Assembly: GCA_964397255.1 (NCBI GenBank) | Contig: CAYNHQ010000004.1 | Coordinates: 1 to 64,000 of the forward strand | Origin: CAYNHQ01 sp964397255 | GTDB lineage: Bacteria; Bdellovibrionota_G; JALEGL01; DATDPG01 | Direction: 5' to 3' | DNA: 64,000 bases | Part shown: positions 34,385-41,683 of the stretch, in pieces | Layout: each line of letters opens with the position of its first letter | Numbering within the stretch: the stretch's first letter is position 1 | The notes under the pieces: generated by a model | Seen by the model: the letters and a program-made list of their open reading frames with translations, nothing else | What the model was told of the DNA's origin: nothing | Databases searched by the model: none | Translations under genes and position numbers: made by a program

Positions 34385-34903
34385 TTAGGCGACCACCTTC
34401 GCTTCTTCGAACCTTCGGCCAAGAAACTTTTCGCGTTTAATCTTTTCCTGAAGCATGAGAAGCGCTTCGGTCAGAGCTTCCGGACGGGGAGGGCAGCCAG
34501 GAACGTAAAAATCAACGGGCACAATTTTATCGACGCCTTTCATTACAGAATAGGCGAGGGAAAAGAGTCCGCCGCAGGTCGCACAGCTTCCCATCGAAAT
34601 GACGTATTTGGGCTCGGGCATTTGTTCGTAAAGACGCTTGAGTCGGAGACCCATTTTGTACGTGAGCGTTCCGGCAACGATCATGAGATCCGACTGACGG
34701 GGAGTGGCGCGGGGAACCGAACCAAACCGATCAATGTCGGCGCGAGGTCCGCCAGTTTGCATCAATTCAATCGCACAACAGGCGAGGCCAAAGAGGAGAT
34801 ACCACTGTGAATTGGCTCTCGCCCAATTGAGAAGTTTATCGACGTTCGTCGTAAAGAATGTTCCGTCGACGTCTGAATGCGTATGCGTATGACCTGAACT
34901 CAT
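34385..34903 (-). CDS. nuoB: NuoB-like NADH-quinone oxidoreductase subunit (orphan in suf operon)
   Basis: The 172-residue protein has the Fe-S cluster N2 ligands of complex I subunit B: FGLACCAIELMQTG, MGSCATCGG, and FYVPGCPPRPEAL. No other nuo gene stands beside it. It has a His-rich N-terminus (SSGHTHTHSD). It lies between the Rrf2-type regulator (40 bases before) and sufB (10 bases after). It may be part of a complex I coded elsewhere, whose synthesis is tied to Fe-S supply, or a paralogue with a special role. Confidence 0.88.
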   Translation of the reverse strand: MSSGHTHTHSDVDGTFFTTNVDKLLNWARANSQWYLLFGLACCAIELMQTGGPRADIDRFGSVPRATPRQSDLMIVAGTLTYKMGLRLKRLYEQMPEPKYVISMGSCATCGGLFSLAYSVMKGVDKIVPVDFYVPGCPPRPEALTEALLMLQEKIKREKFLGRRFEEAKVVA

Positions 34904-34943
34904 CTCTTCTCCTTGAAAAAGGTTTTAAAATCGCGCGCTTTTA

Positions 34944-35390
34944 TCACATTTGCCTCCCGAAGTTGACGATGGGTTGAGGCACCGGGCCGATCATTTGTGA
35001 AAGGGTTAATTCTTCAAGCGCTCGCTTCACCGTATAGCTGATGGCCTGCCAATGAAAGCGGACTGGGCAGTGGCTCTCCATATTGCATTCCCCCTCTTCC
35101 TCATGGCTCGAACATTCCGTCATTCCGATCGGGCCTTCCAAAGCGGAAATCACTTCGGCCACTGTAATTTGGTCGGCCCTCCGAGATAGGCTGTAGCCCC
35201 CCTTGACCCCTCGATGAGAAATCAAAATTCCCTTTCGGGACAATAACTTAAGTATTTTGCTGACCATGGGTAAGGGAATCCCCGCTTCCGCCGAAATATC
35301 TCGGGCGGTTAATGTCAAGTTGCTAGATTTATTGGCAAAGTGGGTTAAAACCACGATTCCGTAATCTGTCTGTTTTGTCATTCGAATCAT
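34944..35390 (-). CDS. Rrf2-family transcriptional regulator, IscR/SufR-like
   Basis: The 148-residue product has the Rrf2 opening (TKQTDYGIVVLTHFA), a winged helix (AEAGIPLPMVSKILKLLSRKG then SHRGVKGGYSLSR), and three Cys (C-x8-C-x5-C: ECSSHEEEGECNMESHC) that can hold an Fe-S cluster. It very likely senses Fe-S status and controls the suf genes that follow, and itself. Two starts are possible, ATG 35390 and ATG 35381; the first leaves about three bases of leader from the predicted transcription start. No ribosome site is visible for either. Confidence 0.88.
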   Translation of the reverse strand: MIRMTKQTDYGIVVLTHFANKSSNLTLTARDISAEAGIPLPMVSKILKLLSRKGILISHRGVKGGYSLSRRADQITVAEVISALEGPIGMTECSSHEEEGECNMESHCPVRFHWQAISYTVKRALEELTLSQMIGPVPQPIVNFGRQM

Positions 35391-35399
35391 AATAGTTAA

Positions 35400-35428
35400 A
35401 TAGTACCAAGTTGGTACGATTTGCTCAA
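35400..35428 (-). promoter_or_regulatory. Promoter of the rrf2-nuoB-suf operon with overlapping palindromic operator
   Basis: On the minus strand TTGAGC (35423-35428), 17 bases and TACTAT (35400-35405) form a sigma-70-like promoter. A perfect 15-base palindrome GTACCAACTTGGTAC (35403-35417) covers the spacer and part of the -10 box, so a bound dimer would block RNA polymerase. The regulator gene starts nine bases after the -10, so the mRNA is almost leaderless. This is the probable operator of the Rrf2 protein. Confidence 0.7.
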
Positions 35429-35472
35429 GTAGCACTAATGAATCAGGAAAGCAACGCGGTAAGAGGGGACCC

Positions 35473-36894
35473 TCACGGATGCATTTCGCGAACTTTTTTC
35501 AGCTGATCCTCGAATCGAGCCGCCTGCAGTGAATCACCGCGCGCATGGGCCAGACCGGCAAGTGACTGCAGACTTTCCAGGTGTACTCTCCGTGTTCTTC
35601 CCGTGGGCGATGATAATTTTAAGGCTCGTTCGAAGGATTCATTGGCACTCACCCAATCGCCTTTCTCAAATTGCACGGCACCGAGATTGCGGTAGGCCGC
35701 CGAAGAATTCGGATTTGCCTCTGCCGCGAAAGTCCATAGATGAAGCTCGTCTTTCCATTGGGTTCCGGCCAAAAAAGAAAAGCTCCCCAAGATAACGAGA
35801 AAACAGAATGAGAAATTCCGAACGATCGGGCGATCGAAGACTGTCGGGAATGTGCATGCGACCAACCCGAACCAACCGAGGAGGCTGGCGTAAACATATC
35901 GGTCGCAGATAGTGCCACTTATTAAGCTCAATGAAGCTGCTAAAGCGATGGACGGTATCGCGATTAGAAGGAAGAACAGCGCCTGTCTTCTGTAGGGAGG
36001 ACGGCTGAGAGATAGACCAATGAGTGCGGCGACGAATCCTACGGCGATTATTCCAGTCCATGTAATCGGCTCCCCCAAGTATTCCCGAAATCCTACGGGA
36101 CTAAAAGGTAGAAAACTGAGTTCGAGATATCGAAGAAGTAATTTCCACCAGTCGGAATAAAGCGGAGTACGTAAGAAATTTCCAACCGGAACGGAGTTTG
36201 CTATTTGAGCGCGAAGAACAAAGTAGAGAATACAAACGGCAAGTATCCCAATCACTGCAAGCAAATTGCGTTTACGTAACGAGGACTCGGAAAACGAAAA
36301 ACAACCAAAAAACAGTGCGGGGATTAATATGATGGCATCTTCTTTAGAAAAAAGCGCGGCAAGAAAAGAAACGGTAAAAAGAAAAGGAGCTATTTTCCAT
36401 TGACCCCACCCGATCAATAGGGCCAATAAAACGAAGGCGATCATCATGGGCTCTATCCCAGATGAAATGAAATATACCACTTCCGACGTTGTTGGATGAA
36501 CTGAAAAGAGTAGCGCTGTAAAAAGAGCGGTTCGACGTGAAAATGAAAGGGCCTGCATCAACATATAAAAAAGAAATGTAACGAGCACATGCCAGACAAT
36601 GCTTACAGCGTGAAATCCGAAAGGCTGGAAAGAAAAGAGATGCCCTTGGATAAAATAGGACAGAAGTTGAAGCGGGTGGAAGACGTTGGCCGATGGGTTG
36701 TGGGCGGCGCTGAGTTCCCAAAGTGGCTTCCGGAAAAATTCGATGATGTATATTGAGTCACGAATATAGGGATTGTTCTGAATAAAATCGTGGTCGTCAT
36801 ACACAAAGTCGAAGCTGACAGAGCGGCCAAAAACACACACTGATACAAACGCAAAAACCCCCAGTACCCACAATGAATCTTTTGCCTTCTTCAC
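35473..36894 (-). CDS. Multi-pass membrane glycosyltransferase-like protein with C-terminal TPR
   Basis: The 473-residue protein has about ten membrane segments after an acidic loop (FDFVYDDHDFIQNNPYI) in which the paired Asp resembles the catalytic DD motif of GT-C-fold enzymes (Pmt, ArnT, TMTC type). The C-terminus carries TPR-like units (AAYRNLGAVQFEKGDWVSANESFERAL). This layout matches the TMTC/DUF1736-like group that transfers mannose or other sugars from lipid donors on the outer side of the membrane. The actual substrate is unknown. The next gene is divergent. Confidence 0.72.
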   Translation of the reverse strand: MKKAKDSLWVLGVFAFVSVCVFGRSVSFDFVYDDHDFIQNNPYIRDSIYIIEFFRKPLWELSAAHNPSANVFHPLQLLSYFIQGHLFSFQPFGFHAVSIVWHVLVTFLFYMLMQALSFSRRTALFTALLFSVHPTTSEVVYFISSGIEPMMIAFVLLALLIGWGQWKIAPFLFTVSFLAALFSKEDAIILIPALFFGCFSFSESSLRKRNLLAVIGILAVCILYFVLRAQIANSVPVGNFLRTPLYSDWWKLLLRYLELSFLPFSPVGFREYLGEPITWTGIIAVGFVAALIGLSLSRPPYRRQALFFLLIAIPSIALAASLSLISGTICDRYVYASLLGWFGLVACTFPTVFDRPIVRNFSFCFLVILGSFSFLAGTQWKDELHLWTFAAEANPNSSAAYRNLGAVQFEKGDWVSANESFERALKLSSPTGRTRRVHLESLQSLAGLAHARGDSLQAARFEDQLKKVREMHP

Positions 36895-36944
36895 GGCGGA
36901 AGCGTTATATCCCGAATCATGCGAAAGTCATTTCTCGGGGCGAA

Positions 36945-37271
36945 ATGAAGTATTTTTTCGAGCATGAAATTGTTATTGAAAGGCTCAAGCGAACAGGACC
37001 GGGAGGACAACATCGGAATAAACGGGAGACTGGCGTGCGAATCACTCATCTGCCCACAGGGATTAAGGTGGAGGCGAGTGAGCGGCGTTCCCAGCATCAG
37101 AACTTGGAAGCGGCACTGGAGCGCCTCAATCAGCGCCTTCGAAAACGGTTGGAACGAAAGAAACCCAGAAAAAAAACGAATCCAACGAACGCGTCGCGTG
37201 AACGACGATTGACCGAAAAAAAACTTCACGCCCGAAAGAAAGAAGATCGACGGCCACGATTCGACGATTAA
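36945..37271 (+). CDS. Release-factor-like peptidyl-tRNA hydrolase (RF-1 domain, GGQ)
   Basis: The 108-residue protein has the catalytic GGQ motif in GPGGQHRNKRETGVRI and a Lys/Arg-rich tail (KKTNPTNASRERRLTEKKL), as in ArfB/YaeJ and the C12orf65-like rescue factors that lack codon recognition. It probably frees stalled ribosomes. ATG 36945 is chosen; an ATG at 36873 would overlap the divergent gene by 22 bases and adds basic residues with no known role. It converges with and overlaps thymidine kinase by four bases. Confidence 0.8.
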   Translation: MKYFFEHEIVIERLKRTGPGGQHRNKRETGVRITHLPTGIKVEASERRSQHQNLEAALERLNQRLRKRLERKKPRKKTNPTNASRERRLTEKKLHARKKEDRRPRFDD

Positions 37272-37879
37272 GCGTCGGCAAGGCCGAGAGGATACGAAGC
37301 GGTGTCTTCCTCAAGGGCTGTTTTCGGGTCGAAACATTTCCGGCAGCGGGCTTCATACGCATCGGCACCGCCGATCAACACACGTCCCGAGTTTTTTGTA
37401 ATTCGCTGATTTCGGTTGGCGGGATTTCCGCACACGACACAGATCGCCAAATTTTTTGTGATGTACTCGGCGATCGCAAGAAGTTGAGGGATCGGCTCGA
37501 AGGGCACGCCTCGGTAGTCTTGGTCAAGGCCTGAAACAATGACTCGTTTCCCATTGTCGGCCAATTGCTCGCAAACTTGGACGACTTCGGGGCCGAAAAA
37601 TTGAGCCTCATCAATTCCGACGACTTCCGCTCCATGCGCGCGCGAAAGAATCTCGGTAGCATTTCGAACAGGAATTGCCTCCAACTTTCGTTGGTCATGG
37701 CTGACGATGTGTTCGCCTCCCCCATATCGGTCGTCGATTTGAGGTTTAAACAGGGCTACCTTTTGGCGGGCAATTTGCGCACGACGAATCCGGCGGATCA
37801 ATTCCTCGGTTTTCCCCGAAAACATCGGCCCGCAAATGACCTCAATCCAACCTGTATCCCTCGGTGTGTGATGAATCAT
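37268..37879 (-). CDS. tdk: Thymidine kinase
   Basis: The 203-residue enzyme phosphorylates thymidine. Motifs are Walker A GPMFSGKTEELIRR, VVGIDEAQFF, GLDQDYRGVPF, and the zinc Cys pairs CVVCG and CRKCF. ATG 37879 has a strong GGAGGA site; an ATG at 37909 lies further up without one. The upstream side holds a 36-bp repeat from the end of a nuclease gene: without the higBA insertion the nuclease stop would abut this gene, so tdk was probably the last gene of the htpX-to-nuclease run. Confidence 0.92.
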   Translation of the reverse strand: MIHHTPRDTGWIEVICGPMFSGKTEELIRRIRRAQIARQKVALFKPQIDDRYGGGEHIVSHDQRKLEAIPVRNATEILSRAHGAEVVGIDEAQFFGPEVVQVCEQLADNGKRVIVSGLDQDYRGVPFEPIPQLLAIAEYITKNLAICVVCGNPANRNQRITKNSGRVLIGGADAYEARCRKCFDPKTALEEDTASYPLGLADA

Positions 37880-37922
37880 TCCATCCTCCTCCCCCCGAGA
37901 AAGATCCATACTACTGCTTACA

Positions 37923-37958
37923 CCGAATGTCGATGACGATGGGGTCGTGGTCGGAGAG
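37923..37958 (+). repeat. 36-bp direct repeat, left copy (higBA insertion)
   Basis: Identical to 38444-38479. Read on the minus strand it encodes LSDHDPIVIDIR, the end of the endonuclease/exonuclease/phosphatase domain, followed here by CKQ and a TAG. This is the old 3' end of the gene cut off by the insertion. Confidence 0.9.
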
Positions 37959-37971
37959 CCCTAATTTTAGA

Positions 37972-38000
37972 TTGATAATATGCGCATTATATCGTACACT
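37972..38000 (+). promoter_or_regulatory. Leaderless promoter of higBA
   Basis: TTGATA (37972-37977), 17 bases, then TACACT (37995-38000). The GTG start at 38008 lies seven bases after the -10, so transcription starts at or beside the start codon. An inverted repeat ATAAT-n6-ATTAT with an ATGCGCAT core fills the spacer and is a likely antitoxin operator. Confidence 0.6.
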
Positions 38001-38007
38001 ATAAAAA

Positions 38008-38193
38008 GTGAAAAAATTTGAGGTCCTCAAAACGAGTGAATTTGAGGGTTGGTTAGAGAATCAGCCACCCAAGACACGCTCTATCGTGCTGGCCCTTTAT
38101 GGAGGTAATAAAAATGCGCAAAGCCGAGACATTAACAAAGCGAAAAAAATCAGGGACGAAATTCTTGAAGGCTCACGTTCCATTCGCAAGTAA
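38008..38193 (+). CDS. Internally shortened HigB/RelE-like toxin
   Basis: The 61-residue product begins like phage Gp49/HigB toxins (MKKFEVLKTSEFEGWLE) and ends like them (LALYGGNKNAQSRDINKAKKI). The middle 40-50 residues of a normal ~100-residue toxin, which hold the RNase core, are missing without loss of frame. It is therefore probably inactive as a ribosome-dependent RNase. The GTG start directly follows the promoter. Its last 80 bases overlap the antitoxin gene in a different frame. Confidence 0.6.
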   Translation: MKKFEVLKTSEFEGWLENQPPKTRSIVLALYGGNKNAQSRDINKAKKIRDEILEGSRSIRK

Positions 38194-38428
38194 GGAGCTT
38201 AAAAATCCACGTCTGGTGGTGGATGCGCTCTTGGATTGCATCAAAAGCGGGGATATCGAAGCGTTTCGTGAAGTACTCTCTTCTCATTTAATGACCGTCA
38301 ATAAGGTTCAAATCGCAAAAAAAGCAGGCATAGGACGAAGAACTCTCTACGATCTCATCGACCATAAGAAAGAATTTAACCCTGCACTCAGTACGATTTC
38401 CGCTGTGATTCGTTCCCTGGCGGCGTAG
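38114..38428 (+). CDS. HigA-like antitoxin / addiction-module antidote
   Basis: The 104-residue product has a C-terminal Cro-type helix-turn-helix (VNKVQIAKKAGIGRRTLYDLI and NPALSTISAVIRSL), a layout typical of the 'probable addiction module antidote' family whose partners are Gp49/HigB toxins. ATG 38114 has GGAGG at 38101-38105; the 38099 ATG is less suited. Its N-terminus overlaps the toxin end. It lies within the 485-bp insert between the 36-bp repeats and likely represses the leaderless promoter in front of the pair. Confidence 0.75.
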   Translation: MRKAETLTKRKKSGTKFLKAHVPFASKELKNPRLVVDALLDCIKSGDIEAFREVLSSHLMTVNKVQIAKKAGIGRRTLYDLIDHKKEFNPALSTISAVIRSLAA

Positions 38429-38431
38429 AGC

Positions 38432-39601
38432 TCATTCGCGGAGCCGAATGTCGATGACGATGGGGTCGTGGTCGGAGAGGCGCTGGGAGGCACGGGGGAG
38501 GTTGGACACGACAACGGGGTTTTGAGGAATCAAGTCGCGGCCGGCGAACCAGTCGATTTTGAACGAACATCTTCCTTCAAAGGGTTCAAGAGCCCAATGA
38601 ATAAATTTGAAACACCAATTCGGAACCCAATCGGCGAGATTTAAATTTGGATCGGCTTCATTAAAGTCGTAATGGACCGTGCATTTCCCCGGAACGTTGA
38701 ATCCGTCGATTTCAAATCTCTCTTTCTTCAAATTTTGAAAAAGTCTCTTTTCAAAATAGCGCTCGGGGTATGGATAATGCGTTCGCATGACGTAGCGAAC
38801 TCCCATCGCCACGCGCCGCCAAAATCCAAGAATCGCCCAGACCGCTCGGTTCGCATTATATGTCGTCGTATTCCAATCGCCTCCAATCAGCGCGGGCCCG
38901 GGGCGTTTGTTGAGCGCCTTAAGAACCTGGTGCATTTGATGTCGCCGATGTCGGACCGCGCTATGCGCAGCCAGATGAACACAAACGAAATGAATGAGGC
39001 CGAAAGGAGTTTTGATCGTTGCGAGAATCGCCTGCTCACGGCCGATTTGGCGCTCTTTTCCCGCCATATGATCTTTTGTGGAAGGAAGAGGGATCAGTTC
39101 GACATTCTCAAATGGGTATCGGCTCAAAATCGCGTTGCCCTGAAGTGCGACGGTGTTCTCGCCCTGCACATGGAGTTCCTGGCCATTTCCTTTCACCAGA
39201 TTGAGAAAACAAGGCCCAAAAAGGGAATAGAGACCCAGGCTTTTTCCCAACTCGTGAGCCACATGGCGATTGCCCGACCGGGCCATGCCGTAATCCGTTT
39301 CAGTCACTAATATAATGTCGCTATTCGCGAGAGCGGGATGTCTGGCAAGTGTTTCCTGAATTTGATCGAACTTGGAACCTCGTTCCACATTCCAAGCTGT
39401 CACGCGAAGGAAATCGCGCGGAATCTCTTTAGGAAGAGGGCTTGGGCTGTACAACGACGTGCGACCTAGAAACTCTTCTAATGAGTCCTTGTGGGCAAGG
39501 TACTGTGGATGCCGGATGAGCTCTTGGTGAGAGCGAACCGAATCAAGATCGATCACCAACTGCCGATGATTTTCGGTCAGTTTTTTTGCCGCCAATTTCA
39601 T
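38432..39601 (-). CDS. Endonuclease/exonuclease/phosphatase-family protein
   Basis: The 389-residue protein carries the fold's signatures: VTAWNVERGSKF, ILVTETDYG with the metal-binding Glu, IGGDWNTT, and the final SDHDPIVIDI. Substrates across this family include DNA, lipids and phosphoinositides, so none is proposed. The start follows the membrane-protein stop with no gap. The last codons (LRE) are provided by an inserted element: the catalytic SDHDPIVIDIR segment is in a 36-bp direct repeat and the original tail was CKQ. Confidence 0.85.
   Translation of the reverse strand: MKLAAKKLTENHRQLVIDLDSVRSHQELIRHPQYLAHKDSLEEFLGRTSLYSPSPLPKEIPRDFLRVTAWNVERGSKFDQIQETLARHPALANSDIILVTETDYGMARSGNRHVAHELGKSLGLYSLFGPCFLNLVKGNGQELHVQGENTVALQGNAILSRYPFENVELIPLPSTKDHMAGKERQIGREQAILATIKTPFGLIHFVCVHLAAHSAVRHRRHQMHQVLKALNKRPGPALIGGDWNTTTYNANRAVWAILGFWRRVAMGVRYVMRTHYPYPERYFEKRLFQNLKKERFEIDGFNVPGKCTVHYDFNEADPNLNLADWVPNWCFKFIHWALEPFEGRCSFKIDWFAGRDLIPQNPVVVSNLPRASQRLSDHDPIVIDIRLRE
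38444..38479 (+). repeat. 36-bp direct repeat, right copy (higBA insertion)
   Basis: Same sequence as 37923-37958. It lies inside the functional gene end, in frame. The insert between the copies is 485 bp. Confidence 0.9.
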
Positions 39602-40606
39602 TTAGAACGCAATCGATAGGCGGTCCGAAACATAATCTGAAGCAGCCTTCCAGGTTCGAAGTGAAAACCGAACTTGAGCCGCCGAACGCTTGTAGCCATG
39701 CGTTTCCATTTCATTACACCATCCGAACCCTTTTTCCCGTAATATAGTTCCGGGTCCGCCGAGCATTACTTTTGCGAAAAGAAAAAATACCAGGGCCGAA
39801 CCCAAGAGAACAAATTTCGGTTCGGAGTAAACCCCCTGCGACGAATCTCCCAACCATTCGATATCGCGCAAAATTGAAATCGCCCGAATCCAGTACCCCA
39901 ACAAGAATCCAACGCATCCCATCAGCGTTAAAATAAGAAACCCGGCGAACACCATCTCTTTCGAAGGGTTGATTTCTTCCGCACGCGCACTTATCCAAAG
40001 AGATCGCAGCGCGAGAAAGCTCAAAACACCGAGAATGAGCGAAAAGGCATCGAAGTGTCCCTTCCAAAATCGTCCGCGAACATATTGGCCAATGGCCGGA
40101 AAGGGATACACCAGGATTTGAAACCATACTTTTGGAGATGTCCGAAAGGGTCTTGCCAAGGATCGGAGAGCAAGAAAAGTCGCTCCAAGAATGGATGTCC
40201 ACCAAAGAAACCCAATCGCCCCGCCCAGGACAATCAAACTTAATTCTCTGGAAAAGCTCCAATGGATATCTCGGAGGAGAGGGTCAGAAAGCCAGGAGGG
40301 AAGGATTCCAGCGAAGGAAAGAAAGAGCGTGTTGAGGGAGAGAAAAACCAAAAGACTAAACGTTGCCAGGAGAGTCCGATCCAAATAGAGAAAACCGCTT
40401 CCCCAAAGGTAGAGGGAAAGAATCGCAGCCCAAGAAGGGTGAAACATCCGACCCGAATGTGTGGCGGGGTTGAGTTGCGTTCGGTCGTCGATGGCGAAAG
40501 CGTCAGGATCCGCCTCGCGGTAACGCTTCAGGAAATCGTCGGCGAGAGAGCCGATGCTCTCGGTGATCGTTGCGTCGGGATCCGGTCCTTTTCGCTTTCG
40601 AGGCAC
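39602..40606 (-). CDS. Multi-pass membrane protein of unknown function
   Basis: The 334-residue protein has an N-terminal acidic cytoplasmic tail and about seven or eight hydrophobic segments (for example AAILSLYLWGSGFLYL, LSLIVLGGAIGFLWW, LILTLMGCVGFLLGY). No enzymatic motif is seen. It is packed tightly between htpX (three bases before) and the nuclease-family gene (no gap), so these three genes form an operon that formerly also included tdk. Family not recognised. Confidence 0.55.
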   Translation of the reverse strand: MPRKRKGPDPDATITESIGSLADDFLKRYREADPDAFAIDDRTQLNPATHSGRMFHPSWAAILSLYLWGSGFLYLDRTLLATFSLLVFLSLNTLFLSFAGILPSWLSDPLLRDIHWSFSRELSLIVLGGAIGFLWWTSILGATFLALRSLARPFRTSPKVWFQILVYPFPAIGQYVRGRFWKGHFDAFSLILGVLSFLALRSLWISARAEEINPSKEMVFAGFLILTLMGCVGFLLGYWIRAISILRDIEWLGDSSQGVYSEPKFVLLGSALVFFLFAKVMLGGPGTILREKGFGWCNEMETHGYKRSAAQVRFSLRTWKAASDYVSDRLSIAF

Positions 40607-40609
40607 TCT

Positions 40610-41467
40610 CTATAGAATACGCCCAGAAGCCATCGCTTCCAATCGGGCAATACGATCTTCCGTAGAAGGATGGGTGCGGAAGAGATTGACAAATCCGGAA
40701 CCAGTCAAAGGACTGACAATGAACATATGAGCGGTGGCCGGCTGGGCCTCCATAGGAATCATTTTTGAACCCTGCTCCAATTTTCGAAGGGCATTGGCAA
40801 GATAACGAGGATTTCCGCAAAGCTTGGCGCCTCCTTCGTCCGCTCCATACTCACGAGAACGGGACACCGCCAACTGAATTAACATCGCCGCCATTGGCGC
40901 GAGAATAACCATGGCCAGGAGAGCGAGAGGATTGCCTCCCCTGTCATTATCGTCACGACGCCCCCCGCCGAACATGAGTCCCCACTGTGCCATGTGAGCC
41001 AGCATCCCAATCGCTCCTGCAAACGTCGCAACGATGGTTCCAATCAAAATATCGCGGTGCCTGACATGGCTCAGTTCATGCCCAAGAACACCGGAGAGTT
41101 CATTGGTGTCTAGAATGCGAAGAATTCCCTCCGTCACCGCCACTGCCGCGTGATTCGGGTTTCGGCCGGTGGCAAATGCATTCGGTGCGTCCGAGGGAAT
41201 AATATAGACCTTCGGCATCGGCATTCCCGATTTTAAAGCAAGAGTTCGAACGATCGAATAAATCTGTGGAGCCTCCGCTTCGGTGACCGGTTTGGCGCCG
41301 TACAGGGTCAGAACAATCTTGTCGCTGAACCAATAGCTGAAAAAGTTCGTGAGAATGGCAAAGGCAAAAGCGATCCCCATGCCTTGATCTCCCCCCACCA
41401 TTTTCCCGACATAAACAAAGAGAAGAGTAAGTAACGACATCAAAAATGCTGTTTTTATGTAGTTCAT
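40610..41467 (-). CDS. htpX: Zinc metalloprotease HtpX
   Basis: The 285-residue membrane protease has two N-terminal membrane spans (LMSLLTLLFVYVGKM, GIAFAFAILTNFFSYW), the zinc motif HELSHVRH, and the distal Glu in SREYGADEGGAKL. It degrades misfolded membrane proteins and is usually induced by envelope or heat stress. It heads the run with the membrane protein and nuclease-family gene. Confidence 0.93.
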   Translation of the reverse strand: MNYIKTAFLMSLLTLLFVYVGKMVGGDQGMGIAFAFAILTNFFSYWFSDKIVLTLYGAKPVTEAEAPQIYSIVRTLALKSGMPMPKVYIIPSDAPNAFATGRNPNHAAVAVTEGILRILDTNELSGVLGHELSHVRHRDILIGTIVATFAGAIGMLAHMAQWGLMFGGGRRDDNDRGGNPLALLAMVILAPMAAMLIQLAVSRSREYGADEGGAKLCGNPRYLANALRKLEQGSKMIPMEAQPATAHMFIVSPLTGSGFVNLFRTHPSTEDRIARLEAMASGRIL

Positions 41468-41611
41468 GAGAGCCGAAGTATAGGAACAACGAAGCCGCTG
41501 TCCAGCCTCAAGTCCTTGTAAAAATGCGGAGAAAGATCTCCCGATCGCGTCATATTTAAGGACTACTTGGTTACTACTAGAAACAAAAGTTGCATAAAAA
41601 AATCCAGTGAC

Positions 41612-41641
41612 TTGAAATGGTTAGACATAAAAGTGTAATAT
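41612..41641 (+). promoter_or_regulatory. Candidate promoter of the HD-GYP regulator gene
   Basis: TTGAAA (41612-41617) and TAATAT (41636-41641) are 18 bases apart, and a TATAAT overlaps at 41639-41644. The surrounding stretch is AT-rich. About 40 bases separate it from the ATG at 41684. Confidence 0.45.
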
Positions 41642-41683
41642 AATGTTACCACGTTCCATTGTTAACCTTCCGCCGGAGTTTGT

